Shown here piece after piece: positions 18,988 to 26,903 of a stretch of 64,000 nt of DNA; position 1 is the first letter of the stretch, and each line of letters opens with the position of its first letter. The notes beneath the pieces were generated by a model that made no database searches, was not told the origin of the DNA, and worked only from the letters and a program-made list of their open reading frames with translations. Position numbers and translations under genes: made by a program. This DNA is from Streptomyces durocortorensis (GTDB lineage Bacteria > Actinomycetota > Actinomycetes > Streptomycetales > Streptomycetaceae), in the NCBI RefSeq assembly GCF_031760065.1, contig NZ_CP134500.1, positions 2,790,001-2,854,000 of the forward strand. Direction: 5' to 3'.

Positions 18988-19881
18988 TTACGTACGGTCA
19001 GCGCGCTCCGCTCGCGCGTCCTGGTCCGCCGCGCCGCCGGCCCCGACCAGCCCTTTCGAAACGCCGTGGAGCCGGGGCTCGAAGCGCCGCATCTCGCGCG
19101 GCCCGCCCAGCGCGATGACGGAGGGCAGATAGCCGCGCACCGACTGCATCCCGCGCAGCCACCCCTGGGCGTACACATGCGCGGAGCGCCGCGCGATCCC
19201 GTCCACGATCCGTTCGACGGCCGGGCCGAGCGGATACGTACGGTTCATGGGCCACGGCAGCCGCTGGCGCAGCTCGCGCATCACGTCGTCCTGGTCCGCG
19301 CCGCGCACCATGTCGGTGTCGGTCCAGGAGAGGTAACCGACGCCCACCCGGACGCCCTTGTGGGCGACCTCCGCCCGCAGGCTGTGCGCGAAGGCCTCGA
19401 CGCCCGACTTGGACGCGCAGTACGCGGTCATCATCGGGGCCGGGGTGATCGCGGCCAGCGACGCGATCTGGAGGAAGTAGCCGCGGCTCTCCGTCAGCAC
19501 CGGCAGGAAGGCCCGCCCGGTGACCGCGCCTCCGATGAGGTTCACCTCGATGACCCGCCGCCAGGCGTCCGGGTCGGAGTCGGCGAACGGGCCGCCCGCG
19601 GCGACGCCCGCGTTGGCGACGACGACGTCGACCTTCCCGAAGCGCTCCTTGACCTCGCGCGCCACCTGCGCCATCGCCTCGTGGTCGGTGACGTCGGCGA
19701 ACCAGTGGCCGCTCTCGCCGTGCAGCCGCTCGGAGACCTCCTTCAGCGCGTCCGGCTCCAGACCGACCAGTGCGAGGGTCGCACCGCGTGCGGACAGCTT
19801 GCGGGCCAGCAGCTCGCCCACGCCCCGGGCCGCGCCGGTGACGACGACGACCTGGCCCTCCAGACTCCGCCTGCTGCTCAT
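18988..19881 (-). CDS. SDR family oxidoreductase (third gene of monooxygenase operon)
   Basis: A 297-residue classical SDR: VTGAARGVGELLA cofactor loop, DVTDHEA, VANAGVA (NNAG position), IASLAA with the catalytic serine, and YCASK (YxxxK). The C-terminal 50 residues (PREMRRFEPRLHGVSKGL) are an extension common in actinobacterial SDRs linked to monooxygenases. ATG 19881 overlaps the stop of the hydrolase (ATGA). In this operon order it could supply the ketone for Baeyer-Villiger oxidation by oxidising an alcohol. Confidence 0.9.
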   Translation of the reverse strand: MSSRRSLEGQVVVVTGAARGVGELLARKLSARGATLALVGLEPDALKEVSERLHGESGHWFADVTDHEAMAQVAREVKERFGKVDVVVANAGVAAGGPFADSDPDAWRRVIEVNLIGGAVTGRAFLPVLTESRGYFLQIASLAAITPAPMMTAYCASKSGVEAFAHSLRAEVAHKGVRVGVGYLSWTDTDMVRGADQDDVMRELRQRLPWPMNRTYPLGPAVERIVDGIARRSAHVYAQGWLRGMQSVRGYLPSVIALGGPREMRRFEPRLHGVSKGLVGAGGAADQDARAERADRT

Positions 19882-20816
19882 GCGACATCCTCCTTCTCGG
19901 CCGTGGCGGCCGACCGCTCGGTGACGTACCGGGTGACCAGCTCCCTGATTCTCGCCGTGACGGCCTCCGGGGCCTCGACCGGCGTCATGTGTCCCACGCC
20001 CGTCAGCTCGGTCAGCCCGATGCCGAGGGGCAGGGCGGCCGCGATGGCCCGCGCGTGGACCGGCGGGGTCAGCCGGTCGTCCGTACCGGCGATCACCGCG
20101 GTCGGCACCCGCAGCTCGCGCACGCCCTCCGCGAGGTCCAGCCCGTCGAGCACGTGTCCCCACTCCACCCTCGCGCTGCGCGGGCAGGCGTGCACGATGC
20201 GGGCACAGGCCTCGACCCGGTCCGGAGCCGAACCGGCGCCCATCGTGGCGTACTTGAGGATCTTCTTCGAGACCGGGGTGACCGGCCCGAGCGGCGCCCG
20301 CGCCCCCAGCACGGCGCTGGTGAGCCGGGTCCGCAGCGCCCCCGGGCGGATCGGCAGGACGCGGGCCTCGGCGGTCAGCCGCGAACTGCCGGTGGAGCAC
20401 AGCAGGACGGCGGCGGCGTGCGCACGCAGTCCGGGCCGGGCGGCCGCGGCCATCAGCGTCATCCCGCCCATGGAGTGCCCGGCGAGGACCGCCCGGCGGC
20501 CCGGGGCGAGTGTCGCGGCGAGGACCGCTTCGAGGTCGTCGGCGAGCGCGTTCGTGCTGTAGCCGCCGGGGCCGGGTGCGGGGGTGAGTCCGTGGCCGCG
20601 CTGGTCGTAGGCGATGACCCGGTGTTCGGCGGCCAGGTCCCGGATCTGGGCGTCCCAGAAGCGGGTGTTGCAGGTCCAGCCGTGGGCCAGGACGACAGCC
20701 GGGGCGTCCTCGGGACCGTGCAGTTCGACGTGGATGCGCGAGCCGTCGGCGGACCGCGCGGTCAGCTCGGCGGCGGGCACCGGCGGTACGGAGTCGCGGC
20801 GCAGGAGGCGGCTCAT
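19878..20816 (-). CDS. Alpha/beta hydrolase (second gene of monooxygenase operon)
   Basis: A 312-residue alpha/beta-fold enzyme. VLAHGWTCNTRFW provides the oxyanion loop, AYDQRGHGLT the strand-4 turn, GHSMGGMT the nucleophile elbow, and GVGHMTPVEAPEAV the catalytic histidine; an aspartate is in AGTDDRLTPP. ATG 20816 overlaps the monooxygenase stop and its own stop overlaps the SDR start, so all three are coupled. Placement between a Baeyer-Villiger monooxygenase and an SDR suggests it opens the ester or lactone product. That pathway role is inference. Confidence 0.9.
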   Translation of the reverse strand: MSRLLRRDSVPPVPAAELTARSADGSRIHVELHGPEDAPAVVLAHGWTCNTRFWDAQIRDLAAEHRVIAYDQRGHGLTPAPGPGGYSTNALADDLEAVLAATLAPGRRAVLAGHSMGGMTLMAAAARPGLRAHAAAVLLCSTGSSRLTAEARVLPIRPGALRTRLTSAVLGARAPLGPVTPVSKKILKYATMGAGSAPDRVEACARIVHACPRSARVEWGHVLDGLDLAEGVRELRVPTAVIAGTDDRLTPPVHARAIAAALPLGIGLTELTGVGHMTPVEAPEAVTARIRELVTRYVTERSAATAEKEDVA

Positions 20817-22465
20817 CGCCCGGCCTCCCCGACGACTGTCTCCGAAGCGGCTGCCCCGGAAGCGGCCGCGCCCGAAGTGGCTGCCGCCGATGCCGCCGCG
20901 CTCCCCCCTGCCGTCACGGTCTCGCGCTCGGCGCGGCCGGGCTGTTCGGGTACGCGCCCGGCCCCGGCTGCCCGCTGCGCCCCGCCCGTCGCCCCGGCCC
21001 GGACGACGTCGTACTCCGCGAGGTCCACCGTCCGCGTCTGCCGCCGGAACTCCCCCGTCGTGCCCGGCCAGACCGTCGTGTTGCGGCCCTCGGCGTCCAG
21101 GTACCAGCTGGTGCAGCCGCCGGTGTTCCACACGGTGCGCTTCATCCGCTCCTGGACCTTGTGGTTCCACGCGGTGACGGCGGCGGAGCGGGCGCCGAGC
21201 GCGGCGCGGCCGCCCAGGACGTTCAACTGGCGCAGATAGTCGGCCATGTAGTTCAGCTGGGACTCGATCATCAGGATCATCGAGGAGTTCCCGAGGCCCG
21301 TGTTGGGGCCGATGATCGTCATCCAGTTGGGGAACCCGGCGGCGGTGGCGCCGCGCAGCGAGTTCATCCCGTCCTTCCAGGACTCGGCGAGCGTGATGCC
21401 CTCCTCGCCGACGACCCGCTCCGCGATCGGCATGTCCGTCACATGGAAGCCGGTGCCGAAGATGATCGCGTCGGCCTCGGCCTCGCTGCCGTCGGCGGCG
21501 ACGACGGTGGAGCCGCGTATCTCGCTGAGCCCGGAGGCCACGACGTCCACATTGGGCTGGGCGAGCGCCGGGTAGTAGGTGCTGGAGAGCAGGATCCGCT
21601 TGCAGCCGATGCGGTAGTCCGGGGTCAGCTTGGCCCGCAGGGCCGGGTCCTTGATGGCCCGCGCCATGTTGGACTTGGCTATCTTCTCCACCAGGCCGAG
21701 CTGGTCGGGGTGCTTGGTGAAGGCGCTGACCTGCAACTCCCTTATGCCCCACAGAAGTCCACGGCGTGCTGTGCCGGTGGCGGGGACGGCCCGGTGCAGG
21801 GCGCGCTCGGCCTTGCTGATGGTGCGGTCCATGCGGGGCATGACCCAGGGCGGGGTGCGCTGGAAAAGCGTGAGCTTCGCGGTCTTCGGCTGGATCGCCG
21901 GGACGATCTGGATGGCGGAGGCGCCCGTTCCGACCATCGCGACGCGCTTGCCGGTCAGGTCGTAGTCGTGGTCCCAGCGCGCGGAGTGGAAGACCTTGCC
22001 GGGGAAGGAGTCGAGCCCGGGTATGTCCGGCATCTTGGGGTCGGAGAGCGGCCCGGTGGCGGAGACGACGACATCCGCGCGGAGGGTGGTGCCGTTGGCC
22101 GACTCGATCACCCAGTACAGGTTCTCCTTGTCCCAGCTCATCAGCTTCACCTCGTGGTTCAGCCGGATGTGCGGGCGCAGCCCGAAGGTGTCGGCGACCC
22201 GCTCCAGATAGGCCCGGATGTGCTCCTGGCCGGAGAAGGTGCGCGGCCAGTCGGGGTTGGGCGCGAAGGAGAAGGAGTAGAGGTGGGACGGTACGTCGCA
22301 GGCGCAGCCGGGATAGCTGTTGTCGCGCCAGGTGCCGCCCACCGAGTCGGCCCGCTCCAGGACGACGAAATCGGTGATGCCTTCGCGGCGCAGCCGGACG
22401 GCGGCCCCCAGGCCCCCGAATCCGGTACCGATCACCGCCACACGTACGTGTTCCTGCTGGGCCAT
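20813..22465 (-). CDS. Flavin-containing Baeyer-Villiger type monooxygenase
   Basis: A 550-residue FAD/NADPH monooxygenase. GTGFGGLGAAVRL near residue 13 binds FAD, VGTGASAIQ binds NADPH, and FPGKVFHSARWDHD between them is the BVMO fingerprint FxGxxxHxxxW(P/D). FGTGFHVTDMP is the ATGY-like motif. It would insert oxygen next to a ketone to give an ester or lactone. The last about 60 residues are a low-complexity Ala/Ser/Gly tail (for example SAAASAAATSGAAASGAAAS) beyond the normal family end. ATG 22465. First gene of a coupled three-gene operon facing a MerR gene, which probably controls it. Confidence 0.9.
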   Translation of the reverse strand: MAQQEHVRVAVIGTGFGGLGAAVRLRREGITDFVVLERADSVGGTWRDNSYPGCACDVPSHLYSFSFAPNPDWPRTFSGQEHIRAYLERVADTFGLRPHIRLNHEVKLMSWDKENLYWVIESANGTTLRADVVVSATGPLSDPKMPDIPGLDSFPGKVFHSARWDHDYDLTGKRVAMVGTGASAIQIVPAIQPKTAKLTLFQRTPPWVMPRMDRTISKAERALHRAVPATGTARRGLLWGIRELQVSAFTKHPDQLGLVEKIAKSNMARAIKDPALRAKLTPDYRIGCKRILLSSTYYPALAQPNVDVVASGLSEIRGSTVVAADGSEAEADAIIFGTGFHVTDMPIAERVVGEEGITLAESWKDGMNSLRGATAAGFPNWMTIIGPNTGLGNSSMILMIESQLNYMADYLRQLNVLGGRAALGARSAAVTAWNHKVQERMKRTVWNTGGCTSWYLDAEGRNTTVWPGTTGEFRRQTRTVDLAEYDVVRAGATGGAQRAAGAGRVPEQPGRAERETVTAGGSAAASAAATSGAAASGAAASETVVGEAGR

Positions 22466-22497
22466 GCTGCCGCCTCCCGCGGTACGTCACACGACTC

Positions 22498-22515
22498 TGC
22501 CAGCAATCACTGGCA
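22498..22515. promoter_or_regulatory. Candidate MerR operator between monooxygenase and regulator
   Basis: Inverted repeat TGCCAG-N6-CTGGCA, 33 bases upstream of the monooxygenase start and 86 before the MerR start. The geometry suits a dimeric regulator; assignment to the adjacent MerR protein is inference. Confidence 0.5.
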
Positions 22516-22600
22516 TTGTTCGGAGAGTAGAGCAGGGCCGTACTGATGGGTAGAGGTCGGACCGAGGAAAGTTACTGGCGGTACAACATAGGGTGCTCCT

Positions 22601-23278
22601 GTGGCTGAAGGACGCGAGCACCGCGAATACCGCATGGAGGAGCTGGCCGAGGCGGCTGGTATCACCGTGCGGACCCTGCGCTTCTACCGGGAGCGCGGCC
22701 TGATCCCGCCGCCCCGCCGCGAGGGCCGGATCGCCTGGTACGACGACCACCACCTGGCCCGTCTGCGGACCATCGCGGGCCTGCTGGAGCGCGGCCACAC
22801 CCTCAACGGCATCGCGGACCTGGCCGCCACCTTCGAGAGCGGCCGGAACGTCGCCGAGGTACTGGGGCTGGGCGAGCCGACCGAGGAGACCCCGGTCCGC
22901 CTCACCCCCGAACAGCTCGCCGACTACTTCGAGGGCGAGGTGACCCCGGAGAACCTGGCCGCCGCGCTGGACCTGGGCTATCTCGCCACTGACGGCGACG
23001 AGATCGTCCACATCAGCCGCCGCCTCCTGGAGGTCTCGGCGGAGCTCGTACGGGAAGGGGTGCCGCTCGCCACGGTGCTCTCCTCGGGCCGGCGCGTCCG
23101 CGAGCACGCGGAGGCGCTCGCCGAGATCTTCGTACGCGTACTGCATGCCCACACCGCGGAGACCGAACCCGCCCAGCTGCGCCCGCTGGCCCGGGCGGTG
23201 GTGGACGCGGAACTGTCCATGGCCCTGGACCGCAGACTGCGCCGCGAGGACGGCACACGGCCGCCGAAGGCGGATTGA
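22601..23278 (+). CDS. MerR family transcriptional regulator
   Basis: A 225-residue regulator with the MerR winged HTH at residues 10-80 (YRMEELAEAAGITVRTLRFYRERGLI, then WYDDHHLARLRTIAGLLERG). The long C-terminal half lacks the Cys ligands of metal sensors and instead resembles effector-binding helical domains of MerR proteins tied to lipid or aromatic metabolism. GTG 22601 start. Divergent from the monooxygenase operon with 135 bases between, containing a TGCCAG/CTGGCA dyad. Confidence 0.9.
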   Translation: MAEGREHREYRMEELAEAAGITVRTLRFYRERGLIPPPRREGRIAWYDDHHLARLRTIAGLLERGHTLNGIADLAATFESGRNVAEVLGLGEPTEETPVRLTPEQLADYFEGEVTPENLAAALDLGYLATDGDEIVHISRRLLEVSAELVREGVPLATVLSSGRRVREHAEALAEIFVRVLHAHTAETEPAQLRPLARAVVDAELSMALDRRLRREDGTRPPKAD

Positions 23279-23293
23279 GCCGAACCGCAGGCG

Positions 23294-24109
23294 CTACCGC
23301 TCGTAGACGACCGTCACCGGCGCATGGTCGCTCCACCGCTCGTCGTGCGTGGCGGCCCGCTCGACCCACGCCTTGACCGCGCGCCCGGCGAGCCCCGGGG
23401 TCGCCATCTGGTAGTCGATCCGCCAGCCGGAGTCGTTGTCGAAGGCGCGCCCCCGGTAGGACCACCAGCTGTACGGCCCGGCGACATCCGGGTGCAGCTG
23501 CCGTACGACGTCCACGTACGCGGCCTCCTCCAGGACCCGGGTGAGCCAGGCGCGCTCCTCGGGCAGGAAGCCGGAGCTCTTGCGGTTGGCCTTCCAGTTC
23601 TTCAGGTCGGCCTCCTGATGGGCGATGTTCCAGTCACCGCAGACCACGACCTCGCGACCGTCCGCCGCCGCCCGCTCCTTCAGCCCCTGAAGGTAGGGCA
23701 GGAAGGCGGCCATGAAGCGCTCCTTCTCGTCCTGCCGCTCGGTGCCGACCTCACCGGAGGGCAGGTACAGGCTCGCGACGGTCACGCCGGGAAGGTCGAT
23801 CTCCGCATACCGGCCGCTCGCGTCGAACTCCTCGGCACCCGGGACCCCGAACCCGCCGAAGCCGATCTGGACCCGCTCCGGCACCTGCCGGGAGTAGAGG
23901 GAGACCCCGGCGCGCCCCTTGGCGGCGGCGGGCGCGTGCACGGTGTGCCAGCCCTCGGGGGTACCCACCCCTTCGGGCAGCTGGGCGAGCTCGGCCCGCA
24001 CTTCCTGGAGGCAGACCACGTCGGCATCGGTCCCCGCCAGCCACTCGACGAAACCCTTCTTGGCGGCGGCGCGGAGCCCATTAACATTCACGGAGGTCAC
24101 TGTGAGCAT
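23294..24109 (-). CDS. xthA: Exodeoxyribonuclease III / AP endonuclease
   Basis: A 271-residue enzyme of the EEP superfamily that cuts at abasic sites and removes 3' blocks in base-excision repair. Landmarks: SVNVNGLRAA (N-terminal Asn), VVCLQEVRAE (metal Glu), ASLYLPSGE (Tyr region), VVCGDWNIAHQEADLKNWK (D/N catalytic pair), DSGWRIDYQMA and WSDHAPV (closing Asp-His). Length and start (ATG 24109, MLTVTSVNVNG) match the family. Converges with the MerR gene with only 15 bases between stops. Confidence 0.95.
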   Translation of the reverse strand: MLTVTSVNVNGLRAAAKKGFVEWLAGTDADVVCLQEVRAELAQLPEGVGTPEGWHTVHAPAAAKGRAGVSLYSRQVPERVQIGFGGFGVPGAEEFDASGRYAEIDLPGVTVASLYLPSGEVGTERQDEKERFMAAFLPYLQGLKERAAADGREVVVCGDWNIAHQEADLKNWKANRKSSGFLPEERAWLTRVLEEAAYVDVVRQLHPDVAGPYSWWSYRGRAFDNDSGWRIDYQMATPGLAGRAVKAWVERAATHDERWSDHAPVTVVYER

Positions 24110-24146
24110 CCCGAAACAGTACCCACTCCATCCCTGCGCATAGATG

Positions 24147-24160
24147 TACGATACTTGGCA
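24147..24160 (+). promoter_or_regulatory. Probable leaderless promoter of the GNAT gene
   Basis: A TACGAT -10 box ends 7 bases before ATG 24160, so transcription would begin at or next to the A of the start codon. No ribosome site precedes the gene, which fits a leaderless mRNA. Confidence 0.55.
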
Positions 24161-24648
24161 TGATTATTCACCCTCGGCCGTTCGACCACCCCGACGCCGT
24201 CAAACTCAACGACCAGGTGCAGCTCGAATACGCCGAGCGCTACGGCGACGAGGGCGACATCACACCACTCGACCCCTCGATGTTCCTGCCGCCACACGGT
24301 CTGTATCTGCTCGCCTACGACGAGCGGGACCGCCCGGTGGCGACCGGCGGCTGGCGGACCCAGAACCGCAACGCGGAGGGCTACGAGGACGGAGACGCCG
24401 AGATAAAGCGGATGTTCGTGATCCCCGAGGGCCGCGGCCGGGGCCTGGCCCGACGGATGCTGGCCGCCCTGGAGGAGGACGCCCGGGCCGCGGGCCGGAC
24501 CAGGATGGTCCTGGAGACCGGCGACCAGCAGCCCGAGGCCGTCGCGCTGTACACCTCGTGCGGCTACACGGTCTGCGAGGAGAAGTTCGGCCACTACCGG
24601 ACGTACGACAGCAGCATCTGCATGGCCAAGCCGCTCACGCGGCCCTGA
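24160..24648 (+). CDS. GNAT family N-acetyltransferase
   Basis: A 162-residue GNAT. The acetyl-CoA loop is EGRGRGLARRML near residue 94, with DAEIKRMFVIPE as the preceding strand 4 and ETGDQQPEAVALYTSCGY as motif B. This LETGxxQPEA wording is typical of a widespread Streptomyces subfamily of unknown substrate. It starts at ATG 24160 directly after a -10 box. Divergent from xthA, convergent with the next GNAT. Confidence 0.88.
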   Translation: MIIHPRPFDHPDAVKLNDQVQLEYAERYGDEGDITPLDPSMFLPPHGLYLLAYDERDRPVATGGWRTQNRNAEGYEDGDAEIKRMFVIPEGRGRGLARRMLAALEEDARAAGRTRMVLETGDQQPEAVALYTSCGYTVCEEKFGHYRTYDSSICMAKPLTRP

Positions 24649-24673
24649 GCAGGGCAGGGCGGCCGACGGCTGC

Positions 24674-25168
24674 TCACGCGCCCGCCGGCCCGGCGTCCAC
24701 CGGGGGTCCTTCGTCCGCGCCGAGCACCAGGACCACGTGCTCGTTCCCGCCGTGCCGGACCGTGCCGGTCGCCCGGAATCCGCACTTCTCCAGCAGCCGG
24801 ACCGAGCCGGTGTTCCCGGCGGCGGGGTCCGCGTACAAGGGGCGGGCCTTCTCCCGCCCCAGGAACGCGGCCAGCGCCTCAGTGCCGATGCCCCTCCCCC
24901 AGTACGAGCGGCCGAACCAGTAACCGACGAAGCGGCGGTCCCCCTCCCACCAGGCCACGACGTTCCCGGCGGGCTCGCCGTCCACGACGACCGTCTGCAC
25001 GAAGACCGTGGGGTCCCCCAGGATCTTCGTCGCCCAGTGCGCCATGAAGGCCTCCCTCTCCCGGGGAGGGAACCGCGATCTCCGGACCGCCTCCGGATCA
25101 TGCTCATACGCGAGGAACGCTTCCAGATCGGCCTGCTCGACATCCCTGAGTCGCACGGTGGTCTCCAT
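24674..25168 (-). CDS. GNAT family N-acetyltransferase (RimJ-like)
   Basis: A 164-residue GNAT of the RimJ/RimL type: TTVRLRDVEQADLEAFLAYE at the start, VGYWFGRSYWGRGIGTEALA as the acetyl-CoA loop (the GYWxGxxYWGxGxxTEA form is characteristic), then NTGSVRLLEKCGFRATG. ATG 25168 (METTVRL) fits family starts better than the earlier one. Could acetylate a protein N-terminus or a small molecule. Confidence 0.87.
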   Translation of the reverse strand: METTVRLRDVEQADLEAFLAYEHDPEAVRRSRFPPREREAFMAHWATKILGDPTVFVQTVVVDGEPAGNVVAWWEGDRRFVGYWFGRSYWGRGIGTEALAAFLGREKARPLYADPAAGNTGSVRLLEKCGFRATGTVRHGGNEHVVLVLGADEGPPVDAGPAGA

Positions 25169-25222
25169 ACCGGCCGAGTCTGGCACCGGGCACTGACAAC
25201 CGGCCCGGATGCTCACCGATGC

Positions 25223-26755
25223 TCACCGCGGGGTGGCCAGCACCTGGGTCCAGTAGGGGCCGCGCGGGGAGTCGGCGATGCCCACGCCCACGTGGACGAA
25301 GTCGCAGTTGAAGATGTCGTTGTCGCGGCCCGGGCTGTTGCGCCACTGTTCGACGGCCGCCGCCGGGTCGCTCATGCCGGTGGCGATGGTCTCGCCGACG
25401 GCCGACCACTCGTAGCCCACGGTCGTCACCCGGTCGCCCGCGCCCCGGCCCGAGGAGTCGGTGTGGCCGAAGTAGTTCTGTGCGGCCATGTCCTCGGAGT
25501 GCCGCTGGGCCACCTCGGTGAGCCGGGGATCGGTACGCAGGTCCGGACAGCCGTTCTCGGCGCGCAGGGTGTTGACCTGGGTGACCACGCGCGTCTCCGG
25601 GGCGGGGCGCGGCTTCGGGGGCGCGGGCGAGGCGGCCGGCTCCGGGGCGGCGGGGGACGGTGTCCGGGAGGCGGAGGCGGTGGGACTCGGGGTGGGTGAG
25701 GCGGTGGTGGGCGTGGGGACCGGCTCGGCGGGGGCGGCGGCCGGGGGCGGCAGGGGCGCGGGGCTGTGCGTGGCTCCCTCGGCCCGGGGCACGGGCGGAG
25801 CGGGCTCGGAGGGCCAGAAGAAGACGGCGAGGGAGGTCACGGCTGTCGCGGCGGCCATGAGACCCGCCGCTTTCCCGGCCGAGAACACGCCGGAGGCGGC
25901 GGGAGCGGCGGCGGGAGCCCCGGCCGAGGCGGCGGGAGCGGCAGGCGCGGCGGAGGACACGGCCGCCGGGACCGCCTGGGTTACGGCCACCGCCGCCTGC
26001 TGTCCGGTGTCGTAGATCGGCAGCACCAGCGCGAGACCGGAGAGCAGGCCCTCCGGCGGGACCAGGCCCGCGCTGCCGTCGGAGCAGGAGGCGCAACCCC
26101 GTACATGGCGGGCGATCCGCTTGCGCCACAGGGGCGTCGGCGTGCCGTCCCAGTCGCCCAGCAGCTCCGCCAGGGCCGGGCAGCGGGGGTCGGCCGCCAG
26201 GGCCCGGACGACGGCGCGGCCGACGTCGAGCTGGTTCTTCACCCGCTGGACGCGTACGGCGGCGTGCTGCGGGGTGAGGCCGAGCGCCTCGGCCAGTTCG
26301 GCCCGGGTCAGCTCGCCGGTGGTTTCCAGCCACCACAGGGACAGCACATCGCGCTCGGAGTCGTCCAGCCAGCGGGTCGCCTCGGCCGTCTCGCGTCGCT
26401 GGCCGGAGAGTTCGAGGCGCCAGATGGTCAGGTCGACGAAGTCGGCGGCCGGGTCGGCGGGGTCCTCGGTCGCGTCCAGCGGGGCGGGCCGGTGGCCCAG
26501 ACCGGACCAGCGGGTGCGGACCTGGTTCATGGCGATGGCGACGAGCCAGGAGCGGAAGCGGGCCGGATCGCGCAGGGAGGGCAGGCCGGACAGCGCCCGG
26601 AGCATGGTCTCCTGCACGACGTCGTCCACGTCCGGATGGCCGTTCAGCGCGCGACCGACGACGTTGTAGACGAGCGGCAGGTACTGGGCGGCCAGGCGTT
26701 CCCCGGCGGCCCGGTCGCCGTTCCTCGCCGCGACGACCAGAGCGGTGCTGTCCAC
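25223..26755 (-). CDS. ECF sigma factor fused to zinc-finger, membrane and extracellular CAP domains
   Basis: A 510-residue multidomain protein. Residues 1-85 are sigma region 2 (DVDDVVQETMLRALSGL, FRSWLVAIAMNQVRTRW), about 135-180 sigma region 4 (LTRAELAEALGLTPQHAAVRVQRVK). H-x3-C-x2-C near 217-224 (HVRGCASC) resembles an anti-sigma zinc finger. An Ala-rich linker leads to one membrane helix (about 297-313), then a long Pro/Ala/Ser/Thr spacer and a C-terminal CAP/SCP domain (about 388-510; AQRHSEDMAAQNYFGHTD, VGETIATG, QWRNSPGR). The sigma part would be cytoplasmic and the CAP domain outside. GTG 26755 has AAGGG 10 bases upstream; GTG 26764 is possible. Related fused ECF groups are known in actinomycetes. 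Confidence 0.82.
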   Translation of the reverse strand: MDSTALVVAARNGDRAAGERLAAQYLPLVYNVVGRALNGHPDVDDVVQETMLRALSGLPSLRDPARFRSWLVAIAMNQVRTRWSGLGHRPAPLDATEDPADPAADFVDLTIWRLELSGQRRETAEATRWLDDSERDVLSLWWLETTGELTRAELAEALGLTPQHAAVRVQRVKNQLDVGRAVVRALAADPRCPALAELLGDWDGTPTPLWRKRIARHVRGCASCSDGSAGLVPPEGLLSGLALVLPIYDTGQQAAVAVTQAVPAAVSSAAPAAPAASAGAPAAAPAASGVFSAGKAAGLMAAATAVTSLAVFFWPSEPAPPVPRAEGATHSPAPLPPPAAAPAEPVPTPTTASPTPSPTASASRTPSPAAPEPAASPAPPKPRPAPETRVVTQVNTLRAENGCPDLRTDPRLTEVAQRHSEDMAAQNYFGHTDSSGRGAGDRVTTVGYEWSAVGETIATGMSDPAAAVEQWRNSPGRDNDIFNCDFVHVGVGIADSPRGPYWTQVLATPR

Positions 26756-26903
26756 GCCGTTCACGCCCTTCGTTCGGTTCGCCACCGGAGTGTGGGACAG
26801 GTCACCCCTGGGGGATTTGTTATCCGTCCCCCGTCCGGTGGTCAACCAGTATGCGGGGACACGCAAGCGGCCCCGCAGGGAGAGCACCGGAACGGGGAGG
26901 GCC

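Noticed and set aside
18988..22600. Secondary-metabolite gene cluster
   Set aside because: A monooxygenase, hydrolase and SDR alone, without any polyketide, peptide or terpene synthase in the window, do not make a biosynthetic cluster.
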